This document shows, in pieces, positions 8,146-17,421 of a stretch of DNA of 64,000 nt. How positions within the stretch are numbered: the stretch's first letter is position 1; every line of letters begins with the position of its first letter. The stretch covers positions 1-64,000 of the forward strand of contig DXBT01000022.1 in the NCBI GenBank assembly GCA_019116365.1, in the 5' to 3' direction. The notes beneath the pieces were generated by a model that was given only the letters and a program-made list of their open reading frames with translations, was not told where the DNA came from and did no database searches. This stretch comes from Barnesiella merdipullorum (GTDB lineage Bacteria > Bacteroidota > Bacteroidia > Bacteroidales > Barnesiellaceae). A program made the translations under genes and the position numbers.

Positions 8146-8862
8146 ATGAATATCTTCGATGATTTTCTGGCAGCCATATCCGACACAGAGGTGACCATTG
8201 CCTCGGCTACCTTCAAGTTGGCCCTGAGCCTGTTGTTGGGTGGCATCGTTGGCTTTGAGCGAAAGCGAAAGGGTCAGGTGGCCGGAGCCCGCACCTTTGC
8301 TCTTATTTCGATGGGGGCAACGCTGGCGATGATTGTGTCGATTTACATTCCACAAGTCTATTTGGGATTGAAAAACGGTGACCCCGGTCGGGTGGCCGCG
8401 CAGGTGATTACGGGTGTAGGTTTCTTGGGTGCCGGGGCCATTATCCAGACCAAAGGTTCGGTGCGTGGGTTGACTACCGCCGCGGGCATTTGGATGGTGG
8501 CCGCTCTGGGTCTGGCCGTGGGCGTGGGGCTCTATTGGGTTGCAATCATTTCGACGGCGCTTATCCTCTTTACGCTGGTGAGTCTCGAACAGTATGAACG
8601 ACATGCCAAGCTCGATTGGGAGGGCCGCATCATTCACCTGCGAACCAACGAGATTGTGGAGGAGCTCGAGCCCTACAAGCAGTTGTTGGGGCAGTATAAC
8701 GTTTCGTTGCACAACGTGTTGGTCGAGTATGATTATGGGGCGCAGAAGACCGATTTGAAGTTTGTCGTGCTTGCTCGCTCGACAACCGATTTTATCTCGC
8801 TTTTTGCCCGCATGCGAAATCTGTATCGAACCGAATATATTTCTCTTCAAAACGAAATCTGA
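8146..8862 (+). CDS. MgtC/SapB family membrane protein
   Basis: The 238-aa protein has an N-terminal MgtC domain (about 15-150) with four or five transmembrane helices and the signatures GGIVGFERKRKGQVAGARTF and GVGFLGAGAIIQ. A soluble C-terminal domain (about 155-238) resembles an ACT-like fold. MgtC proteins affect Mg2+ homeostasis and ATP synthase or phosphate control in other bacteria; the role here is not known. The stop is 2 nt before the antiporter start, so the two are co-translated or tightly coupled. Expression probably starts at the TATCTTTG element at 8118-8125. Confidence 0.9.
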   Translation: MNIFDDFLAAISDTEVTIASATFKLALSLLLGGIVGFERKRKGQVAGARTFALISMGATLAMIVSIYIPQVYLGLKNGDPGRVAAQVITGVGFLGAGAIIQTKGSVRGLTTAAGIWMVAALGLAVGVGLYWVAIISTALILFTLVSLEQYERHAKLDWEGRIIHLRTNEIVEELEPYKQLLGQYNVSLHNVLVEYDYGAQKTDLKFVVLARSTTDFISLFARMRNLYRTEYISLQNEI

Positions 8863-8864
8863 TT

Positions 8865-11111
8865 ATGGGAGGGTTGGATTCACTCATTACCGATTTGGCC
8901 CTTATCTTGATAGTGGCCGGGGTGGTAACCTTGCTGTTTAAGAAACTCCGGCAACCTGTTGTGCTGGGATATATCGTGGCCGGTTTTCTGGTGGGCCCCA
9001 ATTTCGGTTTTTTCCCTACAATTATCGACGAGGCCGATATCAATCTGTGGGCCGAGTTGGGTATTATCGTACTTTTGTTTTCTCTGGGGCTGGAGTTTAG
9101 CTTCAAGAAGCTGTTTCAGGTGGGTTCGTCGGCTGTGATTACGGCGTTGGTAGTTGTGGCGGGAATGATGCTTGTAGGCTATGGCGCCGGGCGATTGTTG
9201 CGTTTCACCTACCTCGACAGTGTGTTCTTGGGAGCGATGCTTTCCATGTCATCTACTACGATTATCATTAAGGCTTTCACCGATTTGAACCTTCGGAAGA
9301 AAGCCTTTGCCAATTTGGTATTCGGCGTGCTTATTGTCGAGGATCTTTTTGCCGTGGTGATGATGGTGATACTCTCGTCGATTGCGGTAAAGAATTCTTT
9401 CGAGGGTGCAGCACTGGTCGAGAGCATAGCCAAATTGCTCTTTTTCCTCATTATCTGGTTTGTGGTGGGTGTGGCCGTGTTACCGCTCTTTTTGAAGAAG
9501 GCCCGCCGGTTCCTCAATGACGAGACGTTGCTTATTGTCTCGATGGGTCTCTGTCTGGGCATGGTGGTATTGGCTACCTATGTAGGATTCTCTTCGGCTT
9601 TGGGAGCTTTTGTCATGGGTTCGATTCTGGCGGGTACCAACGAGGCCGAGCGCATTGGCAAGGTAGTGGGCCCGGTCAAAGACCTTTTCGGGGCCATCTT
9701 TTTCGTGTCGGTGGGTATGCTTGTGAGCCCCGACGCGCTGAGCCAGTATGCTTTGCCCATCTGTCTGCTGTCGCTGGTCGTTATTGTGGGACAGGTATTC
9801 TTTGGTACGGTGGGTATGCTGGCCTCGGGACAGTCGCTCAAGATATCGATGCAGTCGGGTTTCAGCTTCTCCCAGATTGGTGAGTTTGCCTTTATCATCG
9901 CCTCGCTGGGTATGTCGCTCAATGTGATCGACAAGTTTCTCTATCCCATCGTGGTAGCCGTGTCGGTAATTACTACTTTCCTCACGCCCTACTGCATACG
10001 CCTGTCCGACCCGGCATATGGCTGGGTAGAGCGGCATGTGCCCGAGAAGTGGCTCTCGGTTATCGACCGGTACAGCCAGAGTCAAACCGAGATTAAACCG
10101 CACAAGGCCGTGTGGAAAGAGGCGCTCGCCCAATATCTGTGGCGAGTCGTACTCTATTCGGCTATCATCGTGGCTATCATTCTCATCTCCAAGTCATGGT
10201 TCATGCCTCTCATGCTCGATATTCTGCCCGGCTGGGGCCGGCTCATTACGGCTGTGGTGACACTGGTTGTCATGTCGCCCTTTTTGTGGGCCCTCATGGT
10301 CAAAGAGGTGAACATGAATCTAATCAAAAAACTGGGTGAGGGCAGGGCCAACCGGGTTCCGCTCACGCTGATGATCGTATTCCGCATCCTGCTGGCTCTC
10401 TTCTTCATCATCTACTACCTCTCGAGTGTACATTCTCAACGTACAGGCGTATTATTGGGCCTTGGCCTCTTTATCGTGGTACTCATTCTGTTGTCGAAGC
10501 GCATCCAGAAACAGTTCACACGCATCGAGACCCTCTTTATGGACAACCTCAACGAACGGGAGTTACGCAAGACCGGCCGCAATACGAGCTTGGTGAGCGA
10601 CATGCACCTGGCCTATATGGATGTGAATGCCGATTGTCCTTTTGCCGGGCGCCGGCTCATGGACTCGAACCTGCGCAAGGAGTATGGCGTGAACGTAGTG
10701 AGCATCCAGCGCGGCACGAAACGCATCAATATACCCAAGGGCGAGACCCGCATCTTCCCCGGCGATACGATAGGGGTTATCGGTACCGATGACCAGATAC
10801 AGTCGCTGCTCGCTGTGGTCGAGGGCAGCTCTTCGACCGACGACGAGAGCGAAAACAAGGAGGTGACCTTCACTCATGTGGTGGTACCCGACGATTCGCC
10901 GCTGATTGGGCAGACCAGTTCGTCGCTCAATATCCGCAACCAGGACAACTGCCTTATCGTGGGTATCGAGCGGGCCGACGGTACCTTTCACCAGCCCGAC
11001 GGGCAGATACGCTTCGAGGCTCACGACGTCATTTGGCTGGCCGGCGAGCCCGACAACATCAAGCAACTGACGCGCGAAAAGATTATGAACAATCCAATAC
11101 AACACACATAA
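8865..11111 (+). CDS. CPA2 monovalent cation:H+ antiporter with two RCK_C (TrkA_C) domains
   Basis: This 748-aa protein has an N-terminal Na+/H+ exchanger-type membrane domain (about 1-385, many helices; LGAFVMGSILAGT is typical of KefB/CPA2 carriers). A second hydrophobic block (about 420-545) follows, then two RCK_C-like modules (about 580-650 and 665-740). There is no Rossmann-type RCK_N module with a GxGxxG motif, so regulation would use the RCK_C ligand site rather than NAD binding. It likely exchanges K+ or Na+ for H+. It sits between mgtC (2 nt) and guaA (12 nt) in one transcript. Because RCK_C domains can bind cyclic di-nucleotides or ions, coupling with guaA is an interesting but unproved link. 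Confidence 0.9.
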   Translation: MGGLDSLITDLALILIVAGVVTLLFKKLRQPVVLGYIVAGFLVGPNFGFFPTIIDEADINLWAELGIIVLLFSLGLEFSFKKLFQVGSSAVITALVVVAGMMLVGYGAGRLLRFTYLDSVFLGAMLSMSSTTIIIKAFTDLNLRKKAFANLVFGVLIVEDLFAVVMMVILSSIAVKNSFEGAALVESIAKLLFFLIIWFVVGVAVLPLFLKKARRFLNDETLLIVSMGLCLGMVVLATYVGFSSALGAFVMGSILAGTNEAERIGKVVGPVKDLFGAIFFVSVGMLVSPDALSQYALPICLLSLVVIVGQVFFGTVGMLASGQSLKISMQSGFSFSQIGEFAFIIASLGMSLNVIDKFLYPIVVAVSVITTFLTPYCIRLSDPAYGWVERHVPEKWLSVIDRYSQSQTEIKPHKAVWKEALAQYLWRVVLYSAIIVAIILISKSWFMPLMLDILPGWGRLITAVVTLVVMSPFLWALMVKEVNMNLIKKLGEGRANRVPLTLMIVFRILLALFFIIYYLSSVHSQRTGVLLGLGLFIVVLILLSKRIQKQFTRIETLFMDNLNERELRKTGRNTSLVSDMHLAYMDVNADCPFAGRRLMDSNLRKEYGVNVVSIQRGTKRINIPKGETRIFPGDTIGVIGTDDQIQSLLAVVEGSSSTDDESENKEVTFTHVVVPDDSPLIGQTSSSLNIRNQDNCLIVGIERADGTFHQPDGQIRFEAHDVIWLAGEPDNIKQLTREKIMNNPIQHT

Positions 11112-11123
11112 AGACCTACGATT

Positions 11124-12647
11124 ATGCAGGAAAAGATTATTATTCTCGATTTCGGATCCCAGTACACTCAGCTTATCGCCCGCCGTTTGCGGGAGCTGAA
11201 TACCTACTGCGAAATCTTGCCCTACAACAAGTTTCCCTATGGTGACGAGGGTATCAAGGGTGTTATTCTCTCGGGGAGTCCCTACTCGGTAAACGATCCC
11301 CAGGCACTCTTTGTCGATTTGAGCCGCATCCGCGGTGTCTATCCGGTGCTCGGTGTTTGCTATGGAGCTCAGTTCCTGGCCCACACTTCGGGCGGGAAAG
11401 TCGAGTCGGCCGATACCCGTGAATACGGGCGAGCCAACCTGGCCTGGCACGACGACAGCGATCCCCTCATGCACGGCGTGCGCGAGAACTCTACGGTGTG
11501 GATGTCGCATGGCGACTCCATCACGGTCATTCCCCCGTCGTTCAAGCTCGTGGCCAGTACCCACGAGGTAAAGACCGCCGCTTTCCACATCGAGGGTGAG
11601 CCGACCTGGGGCGTGCAGTTCCACCCCGAGGTGTATCACAGCGAAGACGGTACCCTGTTGCTCACCAACTTCGTGCGCGACATTTGCCACTGCAACATGG
11701 ACTGGACGCCCGCCTCGTTTATCGAGCACACGGTGGCCCAGTTGCAAGCCAAGCTGGGCGACGACAAGGTGGTGCTGGCTCTCTCGGGAGGTGTCGATTC
11801 GACCGTAGCCGCCGTACTGCTCAACAAGGCCATTGGCAGCCGACTCACCTGTATCTTTGTCGATAACGGGTTGTTGCGCAAGAACGAGTTCGAGAGCGTG
11901 CTGGCCAACTACAAGGATATGGGCCTCAACGTGCTGGGCATCGATGCCAAAGACTATTTCTACGAACAGCTCAAAGGGGTGACCGACCCCGAGAAGAAAC
12001 GCAAGATCATCGGCAAAGGTTTCATCGATATCTTCGACCGCGAAGCCCGCAAGCTCACCGATATCAAGTGGCTGGCTCAAGGTACGATCTATCCCGATGT
12101 AATCGAGTCGCTCTCGATTACCGGCATGACTATCAAGTCGCATCACAACGTGGGTGGGCTGCCCGAGAAGATGAATCTGAAGCTGGTAGAGCCTTTACGC
12201 CTGCTCTTCAAGGACGAGGTGCGCCGCGTGGGCCGCGAGCTGGGCATCAGCAACAAACTCATCGGGCGTCATCCCTTCCCGGGTCCCGGACTGGGCGTGC
12301 GTATCCTGGGCGATATCACCCCCGAGAAGGTGCGCATCCTGCAAGATGCCGACCACATCTTCATCCAGGGGCTCATCGATAACGACCTCTACGACAAGGT
12401 ATGGCAAGCCGGCGTGATACTGCTGCCGGTACAGTCGGTAGGTGTGATGGGAGACGAGCGTACCTATGAGCGTGCCGTGGCCTTGCGTGCCGTGCTCTCG
12501 ACCGACGGTATGACCGCCGACTGGGCCCGCCTTCCCTACGAGTTCTTGGCCAAGGTATCGAACGATATCATCAACAAGGTGCGTGGAGTGAACCGCGTAG
12601 TCTATGATATCAGTTCCAAACCGCCTTCGACAATCGAGTGGGAGTAA
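11124..12647 (+). CDS. guaA: GMP synthase (glutamine-hydrolysing) GuaA
   Basis: GuaA converts XMP to GMP using glutamine amide nitrogen and ATP. Its 507 aa comprise a class I glutamine amidotransferase domain (about 1-195; nucleophile Cys79 in GVCYGAQ, His/Glu in FHPEVYHSE), an ATP pyrophosphatase domain (PP-loop LSGGVDST) and the C-terminal dimerisation domain ending PPSTIEWE, all normal. It is last in the mgtC-antiporter-guaA string (12 nt after the antiporter) and ends at a strong bidirectional terminator. Confidence 0.98.
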   Translation: MQEKIIILDFGSQYTQLIARRLRELNTYCEILPYNKFPYGDEGIKGVILSGSPYSVNDPQALFVDLSRIRGVYPVLGVCYGAQFLAHTSGGKVESADTREYGRANLAWHDDSDPLMHGVRENSTVWMSHGDSITVIPPSFKLVASTHEVKTAAFHIEGEPTWGVQFHPEVYHSEDGTLLLTNFVRDICHCNMDWTPASFIEHTVAQLQAKLGDDKVVLALSGGVDSTVAAVLLNKAIGSRLTCIFVDNGLLRKNEFESVLANYKDMGLNVLGIDAKDYFYEQLKGVTDPEKKRKIIGKGFIDIFDREARKLTDIKWLAQGTIYPDVIESLSITGMTIKSHHNVGGLPEKMNLKLVEPLRLLFKDEVRRVGRELGISNKLIGRHPFPGPGLGVRILGDITPEKVRILQDADHIFIQGLIDNDLYDKVWQAGVILLPVQSVGVMGDERTYERAVALRAVLSTDGMTADWARLPYEFLAKVSNDIINKVRGVNRVVYDISSKPPSTIEWE

Positions 12648-12682
12648 GAGAGGATTACTTCCACAAGTAATGATTAAAATAA

Positions 12683-12724
12683 AAAACGGGGCCGATTCCT
12701 GGACAGGAAGTCGGTCCCGTTTCG
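12683..12724. terminator. Bidirectional terminator between guaA and the PUL
   Basis: A long stem (AACGGGGCCGATTCC / GGAAGTCGGTCCCGTT, one mismatch) separates convergent guaA and the last PUL gene. On the minus strand it is followed by six T's. Confidence 0.87.
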
Positions 12725-12749
12725 TATTATGAAGAAAGATTGAATTGCT

Positions 12750-15008
12750 CTATTTCTTCTCGGTGAGGACAAACCGGATGGTGCCGGCGTTGACCAAATC
12801 GTCGTGCGAGATGAAGCGGCCTTTGAGTCGCTTGCCGTTGACCTCGACGTGGTCGATGTAGATGGCATCGGCCGAGGGTCGCTCGCACTCGATTACCAGC
12901 GTCTCGTGCTTGTAGTAGCGCGGGTCGAGGTGCAGGGTGATGCGGTCGAAGGTGGGTGCCGTGAGGGTGTAGCGGGGGATACCCGGACAGTCGGGATAGA
13001 GACCCATCATGCTGAATACGGCCCAGGCCGACATGGTGCCGGTGTCGTCGTTGCCGGGAATACCGTCGGGTCGGTTCTTGAAGTATTTTTTCAAGAGCGT
13101 GTTTACCAGCGAGTCGGTGCGCCACTCTTCACCCTTGACCTGTGCAAAGAGGTAGGGGTAGGTGATGTCGGGCTCGTTGGCCGGATCGTAGAGATTTTCG
13201 TCGAATACCTTGCGCAGTTTGGCGGCAAATTTCTTGTCGCCCCCCATGAGTCGCTTGAGCCCGTCGATATCGTGCGGGATGTAGAAGGTATAGTTCCAGG
13301 CATTCCCCTCGTGGAATCCGGGCGAGGGTTCGAAATTGATGCCCTGCATGGGATCGAAGGGGGTGTAGAACTTGCCGTCGGGCAGGATGGGGCGCAGCGT
13401 GCCATACTCCTTGCAATAGTAGTGTTTGTAGCCCAGCGAGCGGGCGGCAAAGCGTTTGGCGTCGTCCTTGTGTCCCAGATCGGCGGCAAAGCGCGAGAGG
13501 GCAAAGTCGGCCAGGTAGTATTCGAGGGCGTGCGATACCGAGTTGTCAAATTGTTCACGCAGGGGCACATAACCCAGTTGCATGTAGTCGTCGTTGTCGG
13601 TGCGCAGTATGTTTTCGCTGCTCGGTGCCGTGGCCGATTTCACCATGGCCCGGTAGGCCGTTTCGGCGTCGAATCCCTTCAAGCCGCGCAGCCAAGTGTC
13701 GGCCAGCATGATGATGGCGGGGTCGCCCGACATGGTGAGGGTTTCGTTGCCGTAGAGTTCCCAACGGGGCAGCCATCCCCACTCGTTGTACATGTCGATG
13801 AGCGATTGGGCCATATCGAGTTGCATTTGCGGATAGACGAGCGAGAAGAAGGGATGCACGTTGCGGAAGGTGTCCCACAGCGAGAATACCGTGTAGCGAT
13901 TGTGCCGGGTGGTGAGTATCTGCTGGCTCTCCATGGCGGGATATTGCCCGTTCACGTCCTGCAGAATGTTGGGGTGGATGAGCATGTGGTAGAGAGCCGT
14001 GTAGAAGATGGTCTTCTGTTCGTCGCTGCCCCCTTCGACTTCGACACGCGACAGGATGTCGTTCCACTGCTGGCGGGCCTGGTGAGCCACCTGGTCGAAC
14101 TGGAATCCCTGTTGTTCCCGGTCGAGATTCTCGCGGGCGTTGGCCGTGCTGACAAACGACACGCCTATCTGTACCTGAATCTGCTCGCCCGGTTGGGTGT
14201 CGTACGAGAAGAACACGCCGATATCGTCGCCCGACATCTCTTTGGTATAGCGCGAATAGATTTTATATTTCCCGTTGTCGGGGTCCCACTCGGCCTCTAC
14301 GCCGGTCATGGGGCGCTGTTTTTTCCAGTAACCCGATTGCATGGGTTTCTTATCGACCCGTATCACGAAGTAGATGGGGAATACCCCCTGGCGGTTGTAG
14401 TAGCAGAAACCGCCCAGCAGTTTGCTGCCCTCATACTCGGTGTCGCTCACTTTGCGCACCGTGGCGCCGCTCTCGTTGGTGAGACCCTCGCCCAGGTTGA
14501 GCAGGATGTGGCTCTCTCCGCCGGGATAGGTGAACCGGGCAATTGAACTGCGCAGGGTAGCGCTCACCTCGGTGTCGATACCGTAGCGGGTGAGGTGGTT
14601 GGCATAGTAACCGGGATGCGCCTCCTCCTGGTTGTATTCACTGCCATATTGCTTGTAATCGACACACAGCTCGCCGCTCGTGGGCATGAGCAGCAGAGAG
14701 CCCAGGTCGGGGCAGCCCACGCCGCTGAGGTTCACATGCGAGAAGCCGGTGAAGAAGCGGTTGTGATATTCATAGGGGGTGGACCACCAGCGGGCATCCT
14801 TGTCATAGACGTTCAGGTCGGAACCCATGACGTTGAAGGGGGTAACCGACATGAGGCCGTTGGGGCAGAGGGCTCCCGGGTTGGTGGTGCCGAAGTTGGT
14901 GGTGCCTATAAACGGGTTGATATAAGCAACAGGCTCGCCTGCCCCTGCCGGGACGGACGAGACTGCCGTTAAGATACCCGCAATGATGATATTGCGAATG
15001 TGCATCAT
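12750..15008 (-). CDS. GH92 alpha-mannosidase (periplasmic)
   Basis: GH92 enzymes are Ca2+-dependent exo-alpha-mannosidases (alpha-1,2, -1,3, -1,4 or -1,6), widely used by Bacteroidetes on N-glycans and mannans. The 752-aa protein has a type I signal peptide (no lipobox), the N-terminal beta-sandwich opening YINPFIGTTNFG, and the (alpha/alpha)6 domain with WELYGNETLTMSGDPA and the signature GNDDTGTMSAW that carries catalytic-base Asp residues. It is the last gene of the PUL, and its ATG overlaps the GH130 stop by ATGA (15005-15008). With GH130 and the MFS permease it recalls the B. thetaiotaomicron N-glycan locus order GH92-GH130-MFS-GH20 as I remember it. Linkage specificity cannot be read here. 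Confidence 0.95.
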   Translation of the reverse strand: MMHIRNIIIAGILTAVSSVPAGAGEPVAYINPFIGTTNFGTTNPGALCPNGLMSVTPFNVMGSDLNVYDKDARWWSTPYEYHNRFFTGFSHVNLSGVGCPDLGSLLLMPTSGELCVDYKQYGSEYNQEEAHPGYYANHLTRYGIDTEVSATLRSSIARFTYPGGESHILLNLGEGLTNESGATVRKVSDTEYEGSKLLGGFCYYNRQGVFPIYFVIRVDKKPMQSGYWKKQRPMTGVEAEWDPDNGKYKIYSRYTKEMSGDDIGVFFSYDTQPGEQIQVQIGVSFVSTANARENLDREQQGFQFDQVAHQARQQWNDILSRVEVEGGSDEQKTIFYTALYHMLIHPNILQDVNGQYPAMESQQILTTRHNRYTVFSLWDTFRNVHPFFSLVYPQMQLDMAQSLIDMYNEWGWLPRWELYGNETLTMSGDPAIIMLADTWLRGLKGFDAETAYRAMVKSATAPSSENILRTDNDDYMQLGYVPLREQFDNSVSHALEYYLADFALSRFAADLGHKDDAKRFAARSLGYKHYYCKEYGTLRPILPDGKFYTPFDPMQGINFEPSPGFHEGNAWNYTFYIPHDIDGLKRLMGGDKKFAAKLRKVFDENLYDPANEPDITYPYLFAQVKGEEWRTDSLVNTLLKKYFKNRPDGIPGNDDTGTMSAWAVFSMMGLYPDCPGIPRYTLTAPTFDRITLHLDPRYYKHETLVIECERPSADAIYIDHVEVNGKRLKGRFISHDDLVNAGTIRFVLTEKK

Positions 15009-15976
15009 AATATGGAGTTGTTTTTGGTAAACTCGATGATTTCCGAGATGTATCCGAATGCCATACCCACAACCGTGTCGGCGGCGCCGTAATAGACAGC
15101 TACCCGGTCGTCTTCGGTAAGGGCTGCGCAGGGGAATACCACATTGGGCACGTCGCCTTGCAACTCATAGGGAGCGGCGGGGGCGAGCAGGTAGGGTCGT
15201 GTGCGGTAGAGCACCTTCGAGGGGTCGTCTTTGTCGAGGATGGCGGCACCCATCGAGTAGCGGAATCCGTTGCAGGTGGTGATGACACCGTGGTAGAAGA
15301 GCAACCACCCTTCGTCGGTGAGGATGGGGATGGGGCCGGCTCCTATCTTGGTGCATTGCCAGGCGCTCTCGGGGAACGGAGTGGGCGAGAGCACGTGACG
15401 ATGTTCGCCCCAGAACTTCATATCGGGGCTATAGCTGATGTAGATGTCGCCAAAGGGCGTGTGGCCGCTGTCGCTGGGACGGCTCAGCAAGGCATACTTG
15501 CCGTTGATCTTCTGTGGGAAGAGCACGCCGTTGCGGTTGAAGGGCAACAGGGCATTCTCGCATTGGAAGAACTCCTTGAAGTCGAAGGTGTAGCCTACAC
15601 CGATGGTAGGACCGTAGTAGCCGTTGCACCAGGTAATCCAGTAGCGGTCTTCGATCCAGGTCACACGCGGGTCGTATTTGTACTCCGACTCAATCATCTC
15701 GGTGTTGCCCGGTTTGAACTGGATGGGCTCGTGCTCGATATCCCAGTGGATGCCGTCTTTGCTGAATCCGGCAAATATGTTCATCTGTACGGCCCGGTTG
15801 TCGCAGCGGAATACCCCGGCAAAGCCGTCGCCGAAAGGTACTACGGCGCTGTTGAAGATACTGTTTGACGAGGGGATGTGGTAACGGTCGATTACCGGGT
15901 TGTGCGAGTAACGCCACATGACATCGGTACATCCTACCGGACGCTCTTCCCAAGGGATAACTATTTTCTTGCTCAT
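15005..15976 (-). CDS. GH130 beta-mannoside phosphorylase
   Basis: The 323-aa cytoplasmic protein (no signal peptide) is a five-bladed beta-propeller phosphorylase. GH130 enzymes split beta-1,4-mannosides with phosphate to give mannose 1-phosphate. Visible family features include NSAVVPFGDGFAGVFRCDN, the Asp in YDPRVTWIEDRYW and PIPILTDEGWLLFYHGV. In this context the most likely substrate is the Man-beta-1,4-GlcNAc core left after N-glycan trimming, as for the B. thetaiotaomicron N-glycan GH130, but mannosyl-glucose cannot be excluded. It lies 83 nt after the MFS permease gene, and its stop overlaps the GH92 start. Confidence 0.93.
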   Translation of the reverse strand: MSKKIVIPWEERPVGCTDVMWRYSHNPVIDRYHIPSSNSIFNSAVVPFGDGFAGVFRCDNRAVQMNIFAGFSKDGIHWDIEHEPIQFKPGNTEMIESEYKYDPRVTWIEDRYWITWCNGYYGPTIGVGYTFDFKEFFQCENALLPFNRNGVLFPQKINGKYALLSRPSDSGHTPFGDIYISYSPDMKFWGEHRHVLSPTPFPESAWQCTKIGAGPIPILTDEGWLLFYHGVITTCNGFRYSMGAAILDKDDPSKVLYRTRPYLLAPAAPYELQGDVPNVVFPCAALTEDDRVAVYYGAADTVVGMAFGYISEIIEFTKNNSIL

Positions 15977-16059
15977 TTCGTTTTTCGTTTTTGAAATTGG
16001 TACTATATTTTTTTCGGATTAAATATCGGCATTTTCCCCGACACTACCATGCGGTGGTG

Positions 16060-17388
16060 TTATTTCTCCGTCTGTTTTTTCGAATCGTCGTAGGTGAACG
16101 GTACGAAATAGGTAATCAGGAACGAGGGTATGGTAGCAATCATTACCATGATAAAGAAATCGTGATACCCAATCATGTCGGATATCCAGCCACTGATACT
16201 ACCGGGTATCATCACGCCCAGGTTCATGATGCCCGAGGCAAAGGCATAGTGTGCCATCTGGTGTTTGCCCGGGGCAATCTGTTGCATCATGAAAAGGGTG
16301 AGCCCCACGAATCCGAATCCGTAGCCAAAGTATTCGAATGCGATAGCTGTTGCAATAAGGCTGGTATTCTCGGGTTGGTAAAGGGCCAGGAATACATATA
16401 CCACAAAGGGGATGTTGAAGATGCAGCACAACGAGAAGAGGGTGCGTTTCAGCCCGAAGTGTGAAATGTAGTATCCTGCCAGGATAGATCCGATTACAAA
16501 GGCTGCTGCCCCGAAGGTACCATAGTAGATACCTATCTGCTGTTCGGTCAGTCCCAAGCCACCTTCTGCACGTGAGGCTTTGAGAAATAACGGTACGATT
16601 TTCATGACAAACCCCTCGGCAAACCGGTAGAGGATAATGAAGAAAATGTAATAGATAATATGCTTTTTGGTGAAGAAGTCGGCAATCACATGCCACAATT
16701 CGTCCTGTTGTTCCGATAGGGGGCTATTGCTCTTCTCCTGCTGACTCGAGGGTAGGGTGAAGATATGGTATATACCCAGGGCTACCATTACGGCTGCACA
16801 CACGAGCATGACGATTGTCCACGCATTTTCATTGGCTTGTCTCACTACCTCGGGGGCTGCATTTTCTTCTCCGCCACCGAAATAGTTGATCAAATAGCCG
16901 GCCAGATATACAAATCCCCCCGAAGCTACAACCTTGGCAATATTGTAGAATGCTCCTTGCCAACCGATGTATTTGGCTTGATCGGTTTTGGAAAGTTCCG
17001 ACATATATACACCGTCGCAGGCAATGTCGTGGGTCGCTCCGCTAAAGGCTATGATGGCCAGCAGGATAATGGAAATGACAAAGAATGGCGGTAGATGCAG
17101 AGATAGTGCTACCAGGCCGAAGGTGATACCGGTGATGATCTGGGTAGTTACCACAAAGAATTTCTTGGTGCGGTACATTTCCAGTAGCGGACTCCAAAGG
17201 AACTTCAAAGTCCATGGCAACATGATGAGCGAGGTCCACAAGGTGATTTGAGTGTTATCTACGCCCATGCCTTTGTACATGAGTACTACGACCATATTGA
17301 GCACAACAAAGGGCATACCCATGGCAAAGTAGGCCGAGGGTATCCACCGAATGGGACTGATCGAACGTTTGTTGATTTTCTTCTCCAT
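16060..17388 (-). CDS. MFS permease (AmpG/SLC45-like), probable Man-GlcNAc importer
   Basis: This 442-aa protein with about 12 transmembrane helices belongs to the major facilitator superfamily. The N-terminus (RWIPSAYFAMGMPFVVLN) and the intracellular motif (WTLKFLWSPLLEMYRTKK) resemble AmpG-type sugar or muropeptide permeases. Its place directly before the GH130 phosphorylase implies inner-membrane uptake of the disaccharide that GH130 cleaves. A GH20 gene ends 34 nt upstream, so they are co-transcribed. An AmpG muropeptide role is the alternative, but the locus argues against it. Confidence 0.9.
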   Translation of the reverse strand: MEKKINKRSISPIRWIPSAYFAMGMPFVVLNMVVVLMYKGMGVDNTQITLWTSLIMLPWTLKFLWSPLLEMYRTKKFFVVTTQIITGITFGLVALSLHLPPFFVISIILLAIIAFSGATHDIACDGVYMSELSKTDQAKYIGWQGAFYNIAKVVASGGFVYLAGYLINYFGGGEENAAPEVVRQANENAWTIVMLVCAAVMVALGIYHIFTLPSSQQEKSNSPLSEQQDELWHVIADFFTKKHIIYYIFFIILYRFAEGFVMKIVPLFLKASRAEGGLGLTEQQIGIYYGTFGAAAFVIGSILAGYYISHFGLKRTLFSLCCIFNIPFVVYVFLALYQPENTSLIATAIAFEYFGYGFGFVGLTLFMMQQIAPGKHQMAHYAFASGIMNLGVMIPGSISGWISDMIGYHDFFIMVMIATIPSFLITYFVPFTYDDSKKQTEK

Positions 17389-17421
17389 TATTTCGTATTT
17401 ATCTCTCTTGTCTGTTCTGTT

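Noticed and set aside
12804..14546. 580-aa plus-strand ORF opposite the GH92 gene
   Set aside because: Shadow of a well-supported gene: no recognisable domain, biased residue content typical of antisense frames. The same applies to long ORFs opposite other genes (17248-19266, 19560-21800, 22249-24087, 35955-37778, 10563-12146, 61167-62777).
15005..15008. 4-bp overlap of GH130 and GH92 as an annotation error
   Set aside because: The ATGA overlap is a common translational-coupling arrangement, and both protein ends match their families.
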